Shown here piece by piece: positions 61,403-64,000 of a stretch of DNA of 64,000 bases (the stretch's first letter is position 1; each line of letters opens with the position of its first letter). The notes below the pieces were generated by a model. That model saw only the letters and a program-made list of their open reading frames with translations, searched no databases and was not told the DNA's origin. The stretch is from Flavobacterium sp. BFFFF2. Its GTDB lineage: Bacteria > Bacteroidota > Bacteroidia > Flavobacteriales > Flavobacteriaceae. The stretch is taken from contig NKJD01000001.1 of assembly GCA_002256385.1 (NCBI GenBank), positions 124,001 to 188,000 of the forward strand, written 5' to 3'. Position numbers and translations under genes: made by a program.

Positions 61403-62410
61403 ATGAAAAGATTTTTGATTCATCAAATGCCCTTTTATTATGTATTTATCATACTCATCACTTCTTGTGGGGCAACCTATTTTTATACCACTTTTCGAAA
61501 TTCAGCTCAAAAAGAAGTGGCTTTACAGTCAGCCAGCACTGAACCACCGATGTGTTCCATGGAAGTGAAACGACTAAAAGGATACAAATTTGTCAAACCG
61601 CTCATGTTTGTGGACAATCCATGTGAATCGGAACATTTTATGTCTTTGAAAGACAAATTATCAACTATTATTGAAAGTTATAAAACGGCAGGAAAGTTGC
61701 AATCGGCTTCTTTATACCTAAAAGAATTTGGCACCAATGACTGGTTGTGCATTAATGAAAATGAAAAGTACAGTCCAGGTTCATTGCTTAAAGTCCCTGA
61801 ACTCATTACGCTGTTAAAAATGAATGAATTAGATCCTGGCTTTTTAAATAAAAGAGTCGTTTATGCGCATCCATTTACCTCTGATAAAACACCTGTTTTT
61901 TTAGCTAAAAGCATCAAAGTTGGACAAGCTTACAGCGTACGAGAATTACTTACTTACATGATTTCCTATTCAGATAACAATGCCACTCAATTACTGAACA
62001 CGGTGCTGGATGTCAAATTGTTTAAAAAAGTATTTAATGACTTTGGATTGGCAGAACCCAATTGGAGCGCCAATGATTACCCGATTTCAGTACGTGATTA
62101 TTCATTGTTTATTCGGGCCATCTACAACGCCAGTTATTTGTCTATTGAAGACTCTGAATATGCCGCTGAATTGTTGTCCAAATGCAATTTTGATAAAGGG
62201 ATGGCCAACGTGATGCCATCGACAATTAAGATGGCTCATAAATTTGGTGAGGCTGGTACCGATAAAGTAAAACAATTACACGAAACAGCCATACTATACG
62301 TGGGTGAAAAAACCTATGTTTTTACCATCATGACCAAATCAGACAATTTATCGACGCTGCCAGATGTGATTAAATCTTTGTCAACCGAAGTTTTTAAACA
62401 ATTGAATTAA
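61403..62410 (+). CDS. Serine hydrolase, class A beta-lactamase-like fold, 335 aa
   Basis: An N-terminal hydrophobic segment (FYYVFIILITSCGATYFYTT) anchors the protein or serves as a signal. The enzymatic motifs are in order: SxxK as PGSLLKVPEL (Ser near residue 132), SDN in MISYSDNNATQLL (about 192), and KxG as MAHKFGEAG (about 277). A class A Glu166-type omega loop is not obvious, so it may be a peptidase or PBP-like protein rather than a true beta-lactamase. Probably periplasmic. Single gene with a terminator at 62442. Confidence 0.85.
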   Translation: MKRFLIHQMPFYYVFIILITSCGATYFYTTFRNSAQKEVALQSASTEPPMCSMEVKRLKGYKFVKPLMFVDNPCESEHFMSLKDKLSTIIESYKTAGKLQSASLYLKEFGTNDWLCINENEKYSPGSLLKVPELITLLKMNELDPGFLNKRVVYAHPFTSDKTPVFLAKSIKVGQAYSVRELLTYMISYSDNNATQLLNTVLDVKLFKKVFNDFGLAEPNWSANDYPISVRDYSLFIRAIYNASYLSIEDSEYAAELLSKCNFDKGMANVMPSTIKMAHKFGEAGTDKVKQLHETAILYVGEKTYVFTIMTKSDNLSTLPDVIKSLSTEVFKQLN

Positions 62411-62441
62411 GCATTTATGTGCCTGAAATTTTTTCAATTTT

Positions 62442-62467
62442 AAAACCGGAATTCCCGGTTTTTTTTT
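62442..62467 (+). terminator. Terminator after the serine hydrolase gene
   Basis: Stem AAAACCGG / CCGGTTTT, 5-nt loop, then a T-run. Confidence 0.85.
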
Positions 62468-62492
62468 GATTGTTTCCTGCCAAAAAAGGAAC

Positions 62493-62500
62493 TATTTTTG
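62493..62500 (+). promoter_or_regulatory. -7 box (TATTTTTG) of the lpd gene
   Basis: It matches TAnnTTTG, 26 nt before the ATG at 62527. A TTTG at 62465-62468 is a possible -33 box with a long 24-nt spacer. Confidence 0.55.
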
Positions 62501-62526
62501 CATCACACTTTTTGAAAAATATATTT

Positions 62527-63930
62527 ATGAATTCATTTGATGTTGTTATCATAGGCGCAGGTCCTGGTGGATATGTTGCTGCTATTCGTTGTGCCCAACT
62601 TGGTTTTAAAACGGCCCTTATTGAAAAATACGCTACGCTGGGTGGCACCTGCCTGAATGTAGGTTGTATTCCTTCGAAAGCATTGTTGGCTTCGTCTCAT
62701 CATTTTGACGAGATCAAGCACTTCGAAGAACACGGCATCCAATTCAATGGTGCTCCGACGGTTGATTTGGCCAAAATGATAGAACGCAAACAACAAGTGG
62801 TTGATCAGACCTGTGGTGGTGTACAATTTTTGATGGATAAAAATAACATTCAAGTGATTCATGGCATAGGCGCATTTGCCGATGCCACACACATTAACAT
62901 TACTGCGGCAGACGGCACGCAACAAACCATTGAAGCCAAATACAGCATCATTGCTACAGGTTCAAAACCAGCCACTTTGCCTTTTATCAATCTTGATAAA
63001 GAGCGAATTATAACTTCAACAGAAGCGTTAAAACTACCTGAAATTCCAAAGCACTTAGTAATAATTGGTGGTGGTGTCATTGGCATTGAATTGGGCCAAG
63101 TGTATTTGCGCTTGGGTGCCCAAGTTTCAGTTGTTGAATTTGCAGATCGCATTATTCCTGGCATGGATGGTGCTTTGTCAAAAGAGCTTACCAAGGTGTT
63201 GAAAAAACAAGGCATGAAGTTTTACACGTCACACAAAGTAAAAGAAGTAACGCGCAATGAATCAGTGATCACGGTAAAAGCAGATGATGCCAAAGGAAAA
63301 GAATTGGTGCTAGAAGGCGATTATTGCCTAGTTGCTGTGGGTCGACGTCCATTTACTGCTGGGCTTCAAGCCGAAAAAGCGGGTGTGGTGGTCACTGACC
63401 GCGGACAAATTGAAGTGAATTCCCACTTGCAAACGGCTGCAGCAAACATTTTTGCCATAGGCGATGTGGTTCGCGGGGCCATGTTGGCACATAAAGCGGA
63501 AGAAGAAGGTGCAATGGTAGCCGAGTTTATCGCCGGTCAAAAGCCGCACATCGATTATAATTTAATTCCAGGCGTTGTATATACTTGGCCTGAAGTAGCT
63601 GGAGTGGGTAAAACCGAAGAACAATTAAAAGAATCGGGCGTTACTTACAAAGTAGGTAGTTTTCCATTCAAAGCATTAGGACGCGCCCGCGCAAGTGGCG
63701 ACCTTGATGGTTTTGTGAAAATCTTAGCCGATGCCAAAACAGATGAAGTATTAGGTGTTCACATGATTGGTGCCCGTTGTGCCGATTTAATTGCTGAGGC
63801 GGTTACCGCCATGGAATTTAGAGCCAGTGCCGAAGATATTTCACGTATGTCGCATGCGCATCCAACCTTTGCAGAAGCTATTAAAGAAGCGGCATTAGCT
63901 GCTACTGACAATCGGGCGCTGCACGTATAG
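62527..63930 (+). CDS. lpdA: Dihydrolipoyl dehydrogenase (E3)
   Basis: An FAD enzyme that reoxidises dihydrolipoamide in pyruvate and 2-oxoglutarate dehydrogenase and glycine cleavage complexes. It has VVIIGAGPGGYVAAIRCAQL (FAD site, residues 5-24), the redox disulfide GGTCLNVGCIPSKALL (about 37-52), the NAD site IIGGGVIGIELGQVYLRLGA and the C-terminal catalytic HAHPTFAEA (His near 447). The ATG at 62527 fits the family start; 467 aa is the usual length. No E1/E2 genes lie within the window. Confidence 0.96.
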   Translation: MNSFDVVIIGAGPGGYVAAIRCAQLGFKTALIEKYATLGGTCLNVGCIPSKALLASSHHFDEIKHFEEHGIQFNGAPTVDLAKMIERKQQVVDQTCGGVQFLMDKNNIQVIHGIGAFADATHINITAADGTQQTIEAKYSIIATGSKPATLPFINLDKERIITSTEALKLPEIPKHLVIIGGGVIGIELGQVYLRLGAQVSVVEFADRIIPGMDGALSKELTKVLKKQGMKFYTSHKVKEVTRNESVITVKADDAKGKELVLEGDYCLVAVGRRPFTAGLQAEKAGVVVTDRGQIEVNSHLQTAAANIFAIGDVVRGAMLAHKAEEEGAMVAEFIAGQKPHIDYNLIPGVVYTWPEVAGVGKTEEQLKESGVTYKVGSFPFKALGRARASGDLDGFVKILADAKTDEVLGVHMIGARCADLIAEAVTAMEFRASAEDISRMSHAHPTFAEAIKEAALAATDNRALHV

Positions 63931-63979
63931 TTACAAGATGTACTAAAAAAAGCAATTCTACTATTTATTCAAACATACA

Positions 63980-64000
63980 ATGAAACTTCAAAAAATTAAA
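63980..64000 (+). CDS. Start of the next gene, cut by the window edge
   Basis: An ATG at 63980 opens MKLQKIK up to the last base, with an open frame. Too short to identify. The 49 bp between the lpd stop and this ATG leave room for a promoter or for co-transcription. Confidence 0.35.

Noticed and set aside
61403..62410. Serine hydrolase considered as an antibiotic-resistance beta-lactamase
   Set aside because: The SxxK, SDN and KxG motifs are present, but I cannot locate a class A omega-loop Glu. The gene has host-like context without mobile elements, so a resistance call is not supported.

Overview
The window reads as a chromosome segment of a Bacteroidota bacterium, most likely Flavobacteriales. 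The support is: promoters with the TAnnTTTG -7 box; a PorP/SprF-type protein and two cargo proteins with type IX secretion (T9SS) C-terminal sorting domains; many families typical of the phylum (DUF5916, DUF4199, DUF4407, DUF3050, DUF3822 next to rsmD, DUF2911, 2TM, lmo0937-type); and the gene pair rimM-rpsP with a long Ala/Glu-rich S16 tail. One tRNA (Gly, anticodon TCC) is present. I see no rRNA, CRISPR array, prophage or insertion sequence with a transposase.

Layout. 0-5.6 kb: two outer-membrane beta-barrels, gpmI, and a DUF5916 outer-membrane protein. 5.7-8.1 kb: a two-gene SatD-like/DUF3307 cassette lying between a decayed fragment of a GNAT gene and the intact GNAT gene, with iterated operator-like palindromes upstream. 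8.2-12.8 kb: tRNA-Gly, a Spy/CpxP-like protein, a 57-residue membrane protein, PorP/SprF, a YbiT-like ABC-F protein and an esterase. 12.9-20.5 kb: a lipoprotein, a DinB-like protein, then a 5.4 kb block (ClC channel, TPR-like protein, LytS-type kinase, 2TM protein, Crp/Fnr regulator) bracketed by two inverted, noncoding, MITE-like copies of about 426 bp. 20.5-22.7 kb: AhpD-like protein and mtaB. 23-27 kb: accessory region with an Rpn/PDDEXK-type nuclease, an AT-rich lipoprotein, a broken RelE toxin with an intact antitoxin, and an MntA-HepT pair. 27.3-32.3 kb: a large T9SS-secreted protein with two ice-binding-like domains, and a DUF2911 protein. 32.5-35.7 kb: SRPBCC, SDR and photolyase behind a palindromic promoter. 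35.8-46.3 kb: sensor kinase, DUF3050, DUF4407, pepE, glutaryl-CoA dehydrogenase, the rpsP-rimM-trmN6 operon, and an Nramp-related transporter. 46.7-49.5 kb: a stress-type cluster of small envelope proteins. 50.1-58.7 kb: DUF3822-rsmD, a T9SS cargo protein, DUF4199-glycosyltransferase-phosphosugar mutase-ABC exporter-trxB. 59.2-64 kb: a secreted protein, a DUF2520 protein, a class A beta-lactamase-fold serine hydrolase and lpd, with the next gene starting at the edge.

The most unusual content is intergenic. (1) A composite repeat occurs in many gaps: up to three small hairpins plus 7- or 8-bp tandem arrays. Its stems differ between copies by paired, compensating changes, so the fold rather than the sequence is kept. 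(2) A second family consists of the 426-bp inverted pair, an independent 162-bp copy of its inner module with its own perfect terminal inverted repeats, and perhaps a shortened relative. It shows compensating stem changes too. Neither family encodes a protein. These are the best candidates here for something undescribed. The SatD/DUF3307 cassette with its repeated 19-bp palindromes is the next.
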